A stretch of 64,000 bases of DNA. It comes from Nakamurella leprariae (GTDB lineage Bacteria > Actinomycetota > Actinomycetes > Mycobacteriales > Nakamurellaceae). Shown here one piece after another: positions 45,010 through 53,437 of this stretch. The DNA is taken from contig NZ_JAERWK010000023.1 in assembly GCF_016918035.1 (NCBI RefSeq), positions 1-64,000 on the forward strand. Reading direction: 5' to 3'. Positions within the stretch are counted from its first letter, which is position 1. Each line of letters starts with the position of its first letter. Under the pieces are notes generated by a model that made no database searches, was not told the origin of the DNA, and saw only the letters and a program-made list of their open reading frames with translations. The position numbers were made by a program, and so were the translations under genes.

Positions 45010-46005
45010 ATGTCGTCAGAGGTGACCGACTCGGTGCTGGACTGGCTGCTGGACTCCGATCCCGCGCTCCGCTGGCAGGTGCAGCGCGACCTGGCCGGTG
45101 AGCCGCCCGAGGTCTGGCGGGCGACCCGGGCCCGGGTGGTCAGCGAGGGGTTCGGGGCGCGGTTGCTGGCGCTGCAGGAGCCGGACGGGCAGTGGGCGCA
45201 CGGCGCCTTCTTCCCGAACGGGCTGGCCTGGGAGACCGAGGGGGCCGGCGAGCCCGGGCAGCCGTGGACGGCGACCACCTGGACGCTGAACTCGTTGCGG
45301 GAGTGGGGCGTCCCGGCCGAGGTGCTGCAGCAGCGGCACACCGTGGAGCTGCTGGACGAGCACTGCCGCTGGGAGTACGACGACCTGCCCTACTGGGGCG
45401 GCGAGGTCGACTGCTGCATCAACGCCTGGACGTTGGCCAACGGCGTGTGGCTCACCGCCCCGGACATCCGGCCTGACGTGGCCGGGATCGCCGACTGGTT
45501 CGTGCAGCACCAGCTCCCGGACGGTGGCTGGAACTGCGAATGGGTCGAGGGCTCGACCCGCTCCTCGTTCCACTCCACGCTGAACAGCCTCAAGGGGCTG
45601 CTGGCCTTCGACGAGGCGACCGGCGGCAACGACGCCACCCGGGCCGCCCGCCGCGCCGGCGAGGAGTACCTGCTGGAGCGAGACCTGTTCCGCCGGTTGA
45701 CCACGGGTGAGCGGGTCGGACCGTGGGTCGACCACTTCGCCTACCCGATCCGGGCCAAGTACGACGTGCTGAACGCCGCCGATCACCTGCGCGCGGCGCG
45801 CCTGGCCGACGGCGGGCCGCCGGACCCACGGATGGCCACCGCCATCGAGATGATCCGGGCCGCCCGGCAGCCCGACGGCACCTGGCTGCAGGCCGGCCGC
45901 GATCCGGGCCGGGTCTGGTTCGAGGTGGACGCGCCGACGCGCGAGCCGTCGAAGTGGGTGACGTTCCTGGCCGTGCGGGTGCTGCAGTGGTGGGACGAGC
46001 GCTGA
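45010..46005 (+). CDS. Prenyltransferase/squalene-cyclase-like fold protein
   Basis: 331 aa with repeats of the alpha/alpha6-barrel type ('LLALQEPDGQWAHG', 'FVQHQLPDGGWNCEWVEG', 'MIRAARQPDGTWLQAG', i.e. QxxDGxW motifs similar to QW repeats of terpene cyclases). No DxDD class II cyclase motif is seen and no membrane segment, so it is more likely a stand-alone toroid-fold protein than a terpene cyclase. 'EVDCCINAW' is a conserved Cys pair. Function unknown. Starts right after the importer terminator. Confidence 0.75.
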   Translation: MSSEVTDSVLDWLLDSDPALRWQVQRDLAGEPPEVWRATRARVVSEGFGARLLALQEPDGQWAHGAFFPNGLAWETEGAGEPGQPWTATTWTLNSLREWGVPAEVLQQRHTVELLDEHCRWEYDDLPYWGGEVDCCINAWTLANGVWLTAPDIRPDVAGIADWFVQHQLPDGGWNCEWVEGSTRSSFHSTLNSLKGLLAFDEATGGNDATRAARRAGEEYLLERDLFRRLTTGERVGPWVDHFAYPIRAKYDVLNAADHLRAARLADGGPPDPRMATAIEMIRAARQPDGTWLQAGRDPGRVWFEVDAPTREPSKWVTFLAVRVLQWWDER

Positions 46006-46272
46006 TCAGGTGGCGGTGATCTCGCCGGGGTCGGTCCGCTCCGCCGCCGCTCGCCGATCGCGGCGGTGCTCCTCGATGGCGTGCTGGTCGCGGATGCGCT
46101 CGGCCCGCCGGTCCCGCATGCGGGCCATGATGCCGAGCGACGAGACGACCCCGAGCGACAGGAAGCCGAGCACCCAGAGCAGCAGGGCGCCGACGCTGAA
46201 CGAGCCGTCGTCGGCGGGCGCGGCGATGAGCAGGTGGGTGGCTGCGGCGAGCGCCGGGCCCAGGATGGTCAT
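46006..46272 (-). CDS. Small membrane protein after MarR regulator
   Basis: 88 aa. One clear transmembrane helix ('FSVGALLLWVLGFLSLGVVSSLGIMARM') is preceded by a weaker hydrophobic N-terminus and followed by a charged cytoplasmic tail ('RDRRAERIRDQHAIEEHRRDRRAAAERTD'). Its ATG overlaps the stop of the MarR gene (ATGA), so it is translated with that regulator. No known family recognised. Convergent with the cyclase-fold gene, no intergenic gap. Confidence 0.75.
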   Translation of the reverse strand: MTILGPALAAATHLLIAAPADDGSFSVGALLLWVLGFLSLGVVSSLGIMARMRDRRAERIRDQHAIEEHRRDRRAAAERTDPGEITAT

Positions 46273-46760
46273 GGTGAGGTCCTTCCGACTGCGGTGAGCT
46301 CGAGTGCGCGTTCGGACGCGGTGATGACGGCGGTCAGCTCGTCGCGCAGCCGGACCAGGTCGGCGTCGTCCATGCCGAATCGCGCGGCGATGGTCGGCGG
46401 CACCTGCTCGGCCTGCCGGCGGAGCGCCACACCGGCCTCCGTGAGCCGGACCTGCAGCACCCGCTCGTCATCCGGGTCGCGCTGCCGGGTGACCAGGCCG
46501 GCCGCCTCCAACCGCTTGACCAGCGGCGACAACGTCGGCGGCTCCAGTTTCAGCAGTTCGGCCAGCCGTTTGACCGACAGCGGCGCGTGCTGCCAGAGCG
46601 CCAACATGACCAGGTACTGCGGGTGGGTCAGGCCGAGCGGCTCCAGCACCGGTCGGTAGGCGGCGACCACGGTGCGGGCGGCCACCACCATGGCGAAGCA
46701 CAACTGGGACTCCAGCGCGAGTGGGTCCTGCCCTGGCGGGATGTCCGGTCCGGCGTCCAT
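46269..46760 (-). CDS. MarR family regulator (OhrR-like)
   Basis: 163 aa with a MarR winged helix ('GLTHPQYLVMLALWQHAPLSVKRLAELLKLEPPTLSPLVKRLEAAGLVTRQRDPDDERVLQVRLTEAG'). The N-terminal 'LESQLCFAMVVAARTV' matches OhrR proteins, where this Cys senses organic hydroperoxides. No ohr gene is in the window. ATG at 46760; the divergent YbdK-type ligase starts 98 nt away and may be a target. Confidence 0.9.
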   Translation of the reverse strand: MDAGPDIPPGQDPLALESQLCFAMVVAARTVVAAYRPVLEPLGLTHPQYLVMLALWQHAPLSVKRLAELLKLEPPTLSPLVKRLEAAGLVTRQRDPDDERVLQVRLTEAGVALRRQAEQVPPTIAARFGMDDADLVRLRDELTAVITASERALELTAVGRTSP

Positions 46761-46857
46761 GTGATGAGGGTAGCAATGATGAGGGCACTCCGCATTGCGC
46801 TGTTGCGTCCCGTCGGGTGGTGATCGTCGCCCGTCGCCGGTGCCGCAGACTGGGGCG

Positions 46858-47985
46858 GTGAACGCGCGGAGTTTCGGGGTCGAAGAGGAACTGTTGCTGG
46901 TCGACCCGGTGGCCGCGGCCCCCGTGGCGGCCGGGGACGACGTGGTGACGGCCACCGTCCGCCGGACCGGTGTGGACGCGGACCGGGTCGACCACGAGTT
47001 CAAGGAACAGCAGGCCGAGTTGGGTTCGGTCCCTGCGCTGGAGGCCGAGCCGTTGCGGGCCGACCTGATCCGGTTGCGCCGGGCCATGGCCACCGGAGCC
47101 GCGGCCACCGGCGTCCGGATCGCCGCACTGGCCACCAGTCCGCTGCCCACCCGGCCGTCCGCCACGGATGACGAGCGGTACCACCGGATGACCGCCGAGT
47201 TCGCGGTGATCGCCCGCGAGCAACTGACCTGTGGCCAGCACGTGCACGTCTCGGTCGACTCGCCGGAGGAGGGCGTGGCGGTGCTGGACCGGATCCGCAC
47301 CGACCTGGCCACGATCCTGGCGCTGTCGGCCAATTCGCCGTTCTTCCAGGGGCAGGACACCGGCTACGCCAGCTACCGCACCATGCTGTGGGGCCGGTGG
47401 CCCACGGCCGGCCCGACCGAACGGTTCGGCGATCCGGCCCGGTACCGGCAGGTGGTCGACACCCTCATCGCCTCGGGCGCCGCGCTGGACACCGGGATGA
47501 TCTACTTCGACGCCCGCCTGTCGGCCAGCTATCCGACCGTGGAGGTGCGGGTGGCCGACGTCTGCACCGACGTCGATGACGCGGTCGCCGTGGCCGTGCT
47601 GATCCGGGCGCTGGTCGAGACCGCGGTGCGGGACTGGCGTTCCGGTGTCCCGGCGCCCGACGTCCGGGTCGAGGTGCTGCGCGGCGCCGCCTGGCGGGCG
47701 GCCCGGTCCGGCCTGGCCGGTGAGCTGTTCGACGTGCGGGCGGGCCGGTTGCTGCCCGCGCTGGACGCGGTCGGCGCCCTGGTCGATCGGGTCGGGCCGG
47801 CGCTGTCCGCCACCGGCGACCGTGCTCTCGTCGACGCATCCCTGCAGCGGTGGGCCGCGGTCGGCACCGGCGCCGACCGGCAGCGGGCGGCCGCCGCCGC
47901 GGTCGACGGGTCGGTGCGGGAGTCGCTGATCGGCGTGGTCGACGACGTGGTGCGGCGCACGGTGGTGCCCGACCCGGTCGCCTGA
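46858..47985 (+). CDS. Carboxylate-amine ligase, YbdK (GCS2) family
   Basis: A 375-aa ATP-dependent ligase of the glutamate-cysteine ligase type 2 family. 'SFGVEEELLLVDP' at the N-terminus, 'QHVHVSVDSPEEG' and 'LSANSPFFQGQDTGYASYRTMLWGRWP' are the signature blocks. Members have weak gamma-glutamylcysteine ligase activity or unknown substrates; in mycothiol-using bacteria glutathione synthesis is not expected. GTG start at 46858. It ends 20 nt from the convergent P450 gene. Confidence 0.88.
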   Translation: MNARSFGVEEELLLVDPVAAAPVAAGDDVVTATVRRTGVDADRVDHEFKEQQAELGSVPALEAEPLRADLIRLRRAMATGAAATGVRIAALATSPLPTRPSATDDERYHRMTAEFAVIAREQLTCGQHVHVSVDSPEEGVAVLDRIRTDLATILALSANSPFFQGQDTGYASYRTMLWGRWPTAGPTERFGDPARYRQVVDTLIASGAALDTGMIYFDARLSASYPTVEVRVADVCTDVDDAVAVAVLIRALVETAVRDWRSGVPAPDVRVEVLRGAAWRAARSGLAGELFDVRAGRLLPALDAVGALVDRVGPALSATGDRALVDASLQRWAAVGTGADRQRAAAAAVDGSVRESLIGVVDDVVRRTVVPDPVA

Positions 47986-48005
47986 CCCGGCCGGGCACCG
48001 GCCGA

Positions 48006-49259
48006 TCACCAGGTCACGGGCACCCGGTCCAGTCCGTGCACGATGGACAGCTCGCGGAAGGTCAGGTCCCGCGGGGGCACGGCCAGCCGGAGTTCGGGGA
48101 AGCGGCGCAGCAGCCTCGGGTAGGCGATGCGCAGTTCGATGCGGGCCAGCTCGGCGCCGACGCAGCGGTGGATGCCGTGGCCGAAGGCCAGGTGGGCGGT
48201 CGCCGCCCGGTGCGGGTTGAACTCCTCGAGCGATCGGCCCCGGTGCGCGGGGCATCCCGACGCAGCCGCCTCGGTGGGGCGGCCCGCGGCGGGGAGCGCC
48301 GGGTCCCGGTCGGCCCCCGAGAGGGAGCACAGCACCATCGATCCGGCCGGGATCGTGACTCCGCCGACCTGCACGTCGGTGCGGGCGAAGCGGGGGAACG
48401 CCACCTGCACCACGGTCAGGTAGCGCAGCAGCTCCTCGACCAGCTGCTGCACGGCATCCGCGTCGCCCGAGCGCATCACGGCGGCCGCTTCGGGGGACTG
48501 CAGCAGCAGCACCGCGCCCATGGCCAGCATGCTGGCCGTGGTCTCGTGCCCGCCGACCAGGACGCCGTCGGCCAGTCCGGCCAGTTCGCGGTCGGTGATG
48601 GCGTCACCGTGCTCACGGATGATGGCGCCGAGCAGCCCGTCGCCCGGGTGGGCCCGCTGCTGACTGACCAGCTCGGACATGAACACCAGCGACTCGCTCA
48701 TCGCGTCCAGGCTGTCGAACATGCCGCCGAACAGGTCGAACCGGCCGGCCGAGAGCCGGGTGAACGCCTCCCGGTCGGCCACCGGCACGTCCAGCAGCTC
48801 GCTGATGACCAGGGACGGCACCGCCACGGCGAACTGACCGACCAGGTCGACCGGTGCGTCCGGGGCGGCGGCACGGGCCTGCTCCATCGCGTCCAGCTGC
48901 TCGTCGATGACCGCCTCGATCCGCGGGATCAGCCGCTGCAGCCGGCGGACGGTGAACTCCGGGGTGAGCAGCCGGCGCAGCCGGGTGTGCTTGGGCGGGT
49001 CGGCGAACCCCAGCCCGCCCGGATCCTTGTCCTCGTCGGCCAACCCGCCGGTGGCCTTGGTCAGGTTGGCGAAGTCGTTGCTGAAGTCGGTGGCGTTCAT
49101 CAGCACGGTCCGCACGTCGTCGTACCGGGTGACCAGCCAGGCGCTGATGCCGAACGGGAACTCCAGCTTCGTCACCGGCTGCTCGGCCCGCATCCGGCCG
49201 AGTTCGGCCACCGGGTCGAACGCCTCCCGTTGCAACGGCACGAACGCAAGATCGGTCAT
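48006..49259 (-). CDS. Cytochrome P450
   Basis: A 417-aa soluble bacterial P450. Heme-binding motif 'AFGHGIHRCVG' has the thiolate Cys at about residue 366, the I-helix 'VGGHETTA' is intact and the K-helix 'EELLRYLTV' carries ExxR. Between 'SGADRDPAL' and 'SLEEFNPHRA' there is an insertion of about 20 residues (Ala/Pro/Gly-rich with one Cys) that most related P450s lack. Electron partners (ferredoxin, reductase) are not adjacent. It lies 232 nt downstream of the monooxygenase gene on the same strand, separated by a terminator, so it probably has its own promoter. Confidence 0.93.
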   Translation of the reverse strand: MTDLAFVPLQREAFDPVAELGRMRAEQPVTKLEFPFGISAWLVTRYDDVRTVLMNATDFSNDFANLTKATGGLADEDKDPGGLGFADPPKHTRLRRLLTPEFTVRRLQRLIPRIEAVIDEQLDAMEQARAAAPDAPVDLVGQFAVAVPSLVISELLDVPVADREAFTRLSAGRFDLFGGMFDSLDAMSESLVFMSELVSQQRAHPGDGLLGAIIREHGDAITDRELAGLADGVLVGGHETTASMLAMGAVLLLQSPEAAAVMRSGDADAVQQLVEELLRYLTVVQVAFPRFARTDVQVGGVTIPAGSMVLCSLSGADRDPALPAAGRPTEAAASGCPAHRGRSLEEFNPHRAATAHLAFGHGIHRCVGAELARIELRIAYPRLLRRFPELRLAVPPRDLTFRELSIVHGLDRVPVTW

Positions 49260-49413
49260 GGTGAGGCGTCTCCTGACGAGCTGGGGCGGACCTGGAGGAG
49301 CCGGCCCGCGGTCGAGCAGCCGGTCTCCACCAGATGGACGGTCCTCGTCGCCATTCAGTTCCTGGGCGACTGGAGCCGGCCCGATGGTCGATGGCGCGGT
49401 ACCCGGGAACGGG

Positions 49414-49453
49414 CGAGGCCCGGACCTCCGATGGGGAGGAGGTCCGGGCCTCG
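49414..49453 (-). terminator. Terminator downstream of the Baeyer-Villiger monooxygenase gene
   Basis: A 16-bp perfect stem CGAGGCCCGGACCTCC / GGAGGTCCGGGCCTCG with an 8-nt loop, 38 nt after the monooxygenase stop and 154 nt before the P450 start. No U-tract. Confidence 0.75.
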
Positions 49454-49491
49454 GTGCTGCGATGGGGCTGCAGCGGTGGGTGCTGCGCTGG

Positions 49492-51258
49492 TCAGCTGCG
49501 GGACGCCACCGGGGTGAACGTCACGCCCTCGAAGGTGCCGGCCGCCCGCCAGTCCGCGAGGACCTGGAAGAACGTGTTGCCGCCCGGCAGGTACGCGCCC
49601 GCGAACAGGGTGTTCGGGTCGTCCGGGTTGCCTTCGTTGTTGCCCGAGCTCGGGGTGCACTCCCACTGGGCCTGACGCATCGCCGGCGTCTTGGCGTTCC
49701 GGACCGTGTCGACGTAGGCCTGCTCGGCCTCCGCGGTGGGCTCGAGGAAGGCGCCCCGTCGCTCTGCCTCGGCGATCACGTGGGCGGCGTGCTCGGTCTG
49801 CTCCAGCGCCATGTGCGTGTAGCTGACCGAGAACGCGGTCTGGGTGAAGCCGAGGTAGAAGCAGTTCGGGAAGTTGTTGGCGTACATGCCGTGCAGCGTC
49901 CGCAGGCCGTTGGCCCACTTGTCAGTCAGCAGCTGCCCGTCACGGCCGTGGATCTTCAGCCCGGTGCCGTACAGGAAGCCCATGCCGAGGTCGAACCCGG
50001 TGGCGAAGACCAGGCAGTCGATCTCGTAGGCCTGGCCGTCAACGACCACGGCGTTCTCGGTGATCTCGTCCGGGCCGCGGCCGTCGGTGTCGACCAGCTC
50101 GACGTTCGGCCGGTTGAACGCGGGCAGGAACCCGTCGTGGAAGGTGGGCCGCTTGCAGCCGTATCGGTAGTACGGCTTGAGCGCCTCGGCCGCCTTCGGG
50201 TCTTTGACGATCTCCTCGACCCGGGTGCGCATGCGGCCCATGATCTCGAGATCGGTGACCTCGGGATCCTTCTGGGACTTCGCGAACCAGCCGGCGATCT
50301 CGGTCCAGCCGTCGTCGACCAGGTCGCCCTGCTCCTCGGGGACCGGGAAGCCGGCGGCGGCGGCGGTGAAGTTCCACATCCGACGCTTCTGCCAGCCCGG
50401 CTCGGTATCGGTGTTCCAGCCGTCCTCGGTGGGGCGGTTGTTGCGCTCCCACACCGCCGAAGGCGTCCGCTGGAAGACGTACAGCTGGTCGGCCACCTCG
50501 GCCAGCTTGGGGACGGCCTGCAGGCCGGTGGCGCCGGTGCCGATGATGCCCACCCGCTTGCCGGCCAGCTTGGCCAGGTCCTCGCCGGCGAACTCGGGAG
50601 CCCACCGGCTGGTGTGCCAGGCGCGACCCTGGAACCGATCGATGCCCTTGATGCCGGGCAGTTTCGGTGACTGCAGCCGGCCCGGGCAGATGACCAGGTA
50701 GCGGGCCTGGATGGTGTCGCCGCGGTCGGTGCTGATGGTCCAGCGGCCGGAGGCGTCGTCCCAGTGCGCCTCCTCGACCTGGGTCTGGAACACCGCATCG
50801 CGGTACAGGTCGAAGTGCCGGGCGACCCGCCGGCAGTGCTCGTAGATCTCCGGCTGGTGCGCGTACTTCTCGGTCGGGACGTACCCGGTCTCCTCCAGGA
50901 ACGGCAGGTAGACGTAGGACTCGGTGTCGCACTGGGCTCCGGGATACCGGTTCCAGTACCAGGTTCCCCCGACGTCGCTGGCCTTGTCGATCATCATGAC
51001 CCGGTCGAGGCCGACCCGGCGCATGTTCACGGCCATCTGCAGCGCACCGATGCCGGCACCGATGATGACGGCGTCCACGGTGGTCTGCATGGGGTCGCGG
51101 GCGCCGTCGCCCTCGGCCCAGGGGTCCTGGCCGAACTTCGCCAGGTCGCCCTCGAGGTGGAGGTACTGGTCCAGGCCGTCGGCCCGGATCCGCTTCGCCC
51201 GCTCTTCGCGGTACTTCTCGCGCGCCTGTTCCGGCGTCAGCTCCGCGGTGTCCTGCAT
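49492..51258 (-). CDS. Flavin-containing Baeyer-Villiger-type monooxygenase
   Basis: A 588-aa FAD/NADPH monooxygenase. Two Rossmann motifs (GAGIGA about 67-72, GTGATG about 240-245) frame the Baeyer-Villiger fingerprint FxGxxxHxxxW ('FQGRAWHTSRW', about 209-219), all intact. 'DVGGTWYWNRYPGAQCDTES' is typical of cyclohexanone/steroid monooxygenases. An N-terminal region of about 60 residues precedes the FAD site, as in some members. It converts ketones to esters or lactones; the substrate is unknown. The upstream SDR, 26 nt away, could supply the ketone from an alcohol. Confidence 0.92.
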   Translation of the reverse strand: MQDTAELTPEQAREKYREERAKRIRADGLDQYLHLEGDLAKFGQDPWAEGDGARDPMQTTVDAVIIGAGIGALQMAVNMRRVGLDRVMMIDKASDVGGTWYWNRYPGAQCDTESYVYLPFLEETGYVPTEKYAHQPEIYEHCRRVARHFDLYRDAVFQTQVEEAHWDDASGRWTISTDRGDTIQARYLVICPGRLQSPKLPGIKGIDRFQGRAWHTSRWAPEFAGEDLAKLAGKRVGIIGTGATGLQAVPKLAEVADQLYVFQRTPSAVWERNNRPTEDGWNTDTEPGWQKRRMWNFTAAAAGFPVPEEQGDLVDDGWTEIAGWFAKSQKDPEVTDLEIMGRMRTRVEEIVKDPKAAEALKPYYRYGCKRPTFHDGFLPAFNRPNVELVDTDGRGPDEITENAVVVDGQAYEIDCLVFATGFDLGMGFLYGTGLKIHGRDGQLLTDKWANGLRTLHGMYANNFPNCFYLGFTQTAFSVSYTHMALEQTEHAAHVIAEAERRGAFLEPTAEAEQAYVDTVRNAKTPAMRQAQWECTPSSGNNEGNPDDPNTLFAGAYLPGGNTFFQVLADWRAAGTFEGVTFTPVASRS

Positions 51259-51284
51259 GGTGTCTCGCTTCCTGAGCAGTGCGG

Positions 51285-52082
51285 TCAGCGGCTGGCGATG
51301 AGCGCGGTGTACATCGAGGCGCCGCCGTCGACGACGATGTCCTGACCGGTGACGAACTTGGCGTTGTCGCTGGCCAGCCAGAGCGCGGCGTTGGCCATGT
51401 CCTCGGCGGTGCCGGCCTTGCGCAGCGGCGCGGCGTTCACCATGTGCTCGCGGACCTCGGCGATCGCCAGGGCGTCGCCGATCATGTCGGTCTGCACCAC
51501 GCCGGGCAGGATCGCGTTGCAGCGGACGCCCTGCGGTCCGTAGGTGATGGCGATGGCCCGGGTGATCGCGCAGAGCGCGCCCTTGGTCGCCGAGTAGGCG
51601 TGCGCGCTGGTCATCCCGACGATGCCGTGGATGGACGAGGTGTTGATGATCGAGCCGCCGCCCCGCTCGATGATCATCGGAATGCCGTACTTGCAGGTCA
51701 GGAAGGAACCGGTGAGGTTGATCGCAATGATCCGGTTCCAGTCCTCGAGCGTGCAGTTGACCAGGTCGTCCATCCCGATGCCGAACCGCTTGGTGGCCGA
51801 GTTGCCGATGCCGGCGTTGTTGTAGAGGACGTCCAGGCCGCCCATGCCCTGGGCCACGGCGAGCAGTGCCTGCACGTCGTCCGGGTCGGAGATGTCGCCG
51901 GCGTAGCCGTTGGCCTCGCCGCCGAGTTCGCGCACGTCGGCGACGGCCTTCTCGACCGACTCGGAGTCGAGGTCGTTGATCACGATCCGGGCGCCCTCGC
52001 GGGCGAAGATCTTGGCGGCGGCCAGGCCCTGGCCCCGCCCGGATCCGGTGATGACGACGATCTTGCCGTCGAGCTGCCCCAT
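51285..52082 (-). CDS. SDR family oxidoreductase
   Basis: A 265-aa classical short-chain dehydrogenase: cofactor motif TGSGRGQG, 'NNAGIG', catalytic 'SSIHGIVGMTSAHAYSATKGAL' (Ser...Tyr-x-x-x-Lys) and 'PGVVQTDM'. Probably oxidises a secondary alcohol for the monooxygenase downstream. The ATG at 52082 has GAGAGGAA upstream; first gene of the SDR-monooxygenase unit, whose upstream region carries a palindromic operator (52217-52230). Confidence 0.93.
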   Translation of the reverse strand: MGQLDGKIVVITGSGRGQGLAAAKIFAREGARIVINDLDSESVEKAVADVRELGGEANGYAGDISDPDDVQALLAVAQGMGGLDVLYNNAGIGNSATKRFGIGMDDLVNCTLEDWNRIIAINLTGSFLTCKYGIPMIIERGGGSIINTSSIHGIVGMTSAHAYSATKGALCAITRAIAITYGPQGVRCNAILPGVVQTDMIGDALAIAEVREHMVNAAPLRKAGTAEDMANAALWLASDNAKFVTGQDIVVDGGASMYTALIASR

Positions 52083-52216
52083 GCTGATTCCTCTCGTCGG
52101 TGAAAGGTGGTGCGAGCGCCTGCGCCCGTCGAGGGCGCCCGGGGGAGTCGTCGACGACACACGCAGCCGGCGGCGCGACGATGTCGCCAGCTGCCGGTGT
52201 GGCTGTCATCCAGGCT

Positions 52217-52230
52217 AACGACCGGTCGTT
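52217..52230. promoter_or_regulatory. TetR-type palindrome upstream of the SDR-monooxygenase operon
   Basis: AACGACCGGTCGTT, a perfect 14-bp palindrome of the ACCGGT-centred class bound by many actinobacterial TetR regulators of ketone/acyl-CoA catabolism. It lies 135 bp upstream of the SDR start and 120 bp past the Ku stop. The cognate regulator is not adjacent. Confidence 0.55.
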
Positions 52231-52349
52231 CGTGTCGGCAAGTCGTGGCGTGGCGCGGCGGCCGGGGACAGGCAAGCCGTCGCGTCCGGATGCGGCGGGA
52301 ACGGGTCTGGCGGCGGCTCGGACGGCGGGTCGGATCCTGCGCGGGCGGC

Positions 52350-53348
52350 TCAGGACGCGGTGCGACGCCGCCGGGCCGGGGCCTTGGTCTCGGTCACCTC
52401 GCCGGCATCACCGTCGGCCGAGGCGTCGTCGGTACCGGTCTTGCGGGACCGGGTGCCGGTGCTCCGCTTCGCGGCCGGCTCGCCGGCCCGGGACGCCACC
52501 CGGGAACGGGTCGCCTTCTTCGGGGTCGTATCGGCGGGCTCGTCGCCGGCGGTCTCGGCGGCGGCGGCCCCGCGCTTGCTGCGCTCGACGCTGCGTTGCA
52601 GCGCCGCCAGCAGGTCGACCACCTCGGCGTCCTCGCCGGTGTCGGCCGCCTCGGCCTCGGGGAACGCCTCGGCGCCGGCCAACCGGGCCTCGATGAGCTG
52701 CTCGAGCTCCTCGCGGTAGGTGTCGGTGTACTGCTCCGGGTGGAAGTCGTCGGCGAAGCTGTCGACCAACGCGGCGGCCATCTTCAACTCGGCCGGCTTG
52801 ATCTCCACCGGCTCGTCCAGCGATCTGAAGTGGGCCTCACGCACCTCGTCCGGCCACAGCAGCGTCTGCACGACCAGCACGTCGTCCCGTACCCGCAGCG
52901 CGGCCAGCCGTGTCTTCTGCCGGAGCGCGAAGTGCACGATGGCCACCCGGTCGGTGCTCTGCAGCGTCTGCTGCAGCAGCACGTACGCCTTGGTCGACTT
53001 CGACGCCGGCTCCAGGTAGTAGCTCTTGTCGTAGAGCACCGGGTCGATCTGCTCGGACGGGACGAAGCTGGAGACCTCGATCTCGTGGTCGTTGTTCGCC
53101 GGCATCTCGGCGAAGTCCTCGTCGGTCAGCACCACCACCCGGCCGTCGGGGGACTCGTACGCCTTGTTGATCTGGCTGTACTCGACCTTCTCCCCGCACA
53201 CCTCGCACACCCGCTGGTAGCGGATCCGGCCGCCGTCGGCCGCGTGCACCTGGTGGAAGCGGATGTCGCGTTCCTCGGTCGCGGAGTACACCTTGATCGG
53301 GACGTTGACCAGCCCGAACGCCAGGGAACCCTTCCAGATGGATCGCAT
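52350..53348 (-). CDS. ku: Non-homologous end-joining protein Ku
   Basis: A 332-aa Ku ('MRSIWKGSLAFGLVNVPIKVYSATEERDIRFHQVH...RYQRVCEVCGEKVEYSQINKAYE') with the ring-forming core through about residue 255 and a low-complexity, basic C-terminal tail (Lys/Arg/Thr/Ala-rich, about 260-332), typical of actinobacterial Ku and able to contact DNA or LigD. It threads DNA ends during double-strand break repair. Divergent from ligD across 89 bp, an arrangement common in this phylum. Confidence 0.97.
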   Translation of the reverse strand: MRSIWKGSLAFGLVNVPIKVYSATEERDIRFHQVHAADGGRIRYQRVCEVCGEKVEYSQINKAYESPDGRVVVLTDEDFAEMPANNDHEIEVSSFVPSEQIDPVLYDKSYYLEPASKSTKAYVLLQQTLQSTDRVAIVHFALRQKTRLAALRVRDDVLVVQTLLWPDEVREAHFRSLDEPVEIKPAELKMAAALVDSFADDFHPEQYTDTYREELEQLIEARLAGAEAFPEAEAADTGEDAEVVDLLAALQRSVERSKRGAAAAETAGDEPADTTPKKATRSRVASRAGEPAAKRSTGTRSRKTGTDDASADGDAGEVTETKAPARRRRTAS

Positions 53349-53437
53349 GGAACCATCATCGCTGGCCAGGGGGGCGATGGCGAGGGGCCGTACCCGATCC
53401 GGTGGCCACCGGGCGAGGGACGGGGAGGGGAGGACGG

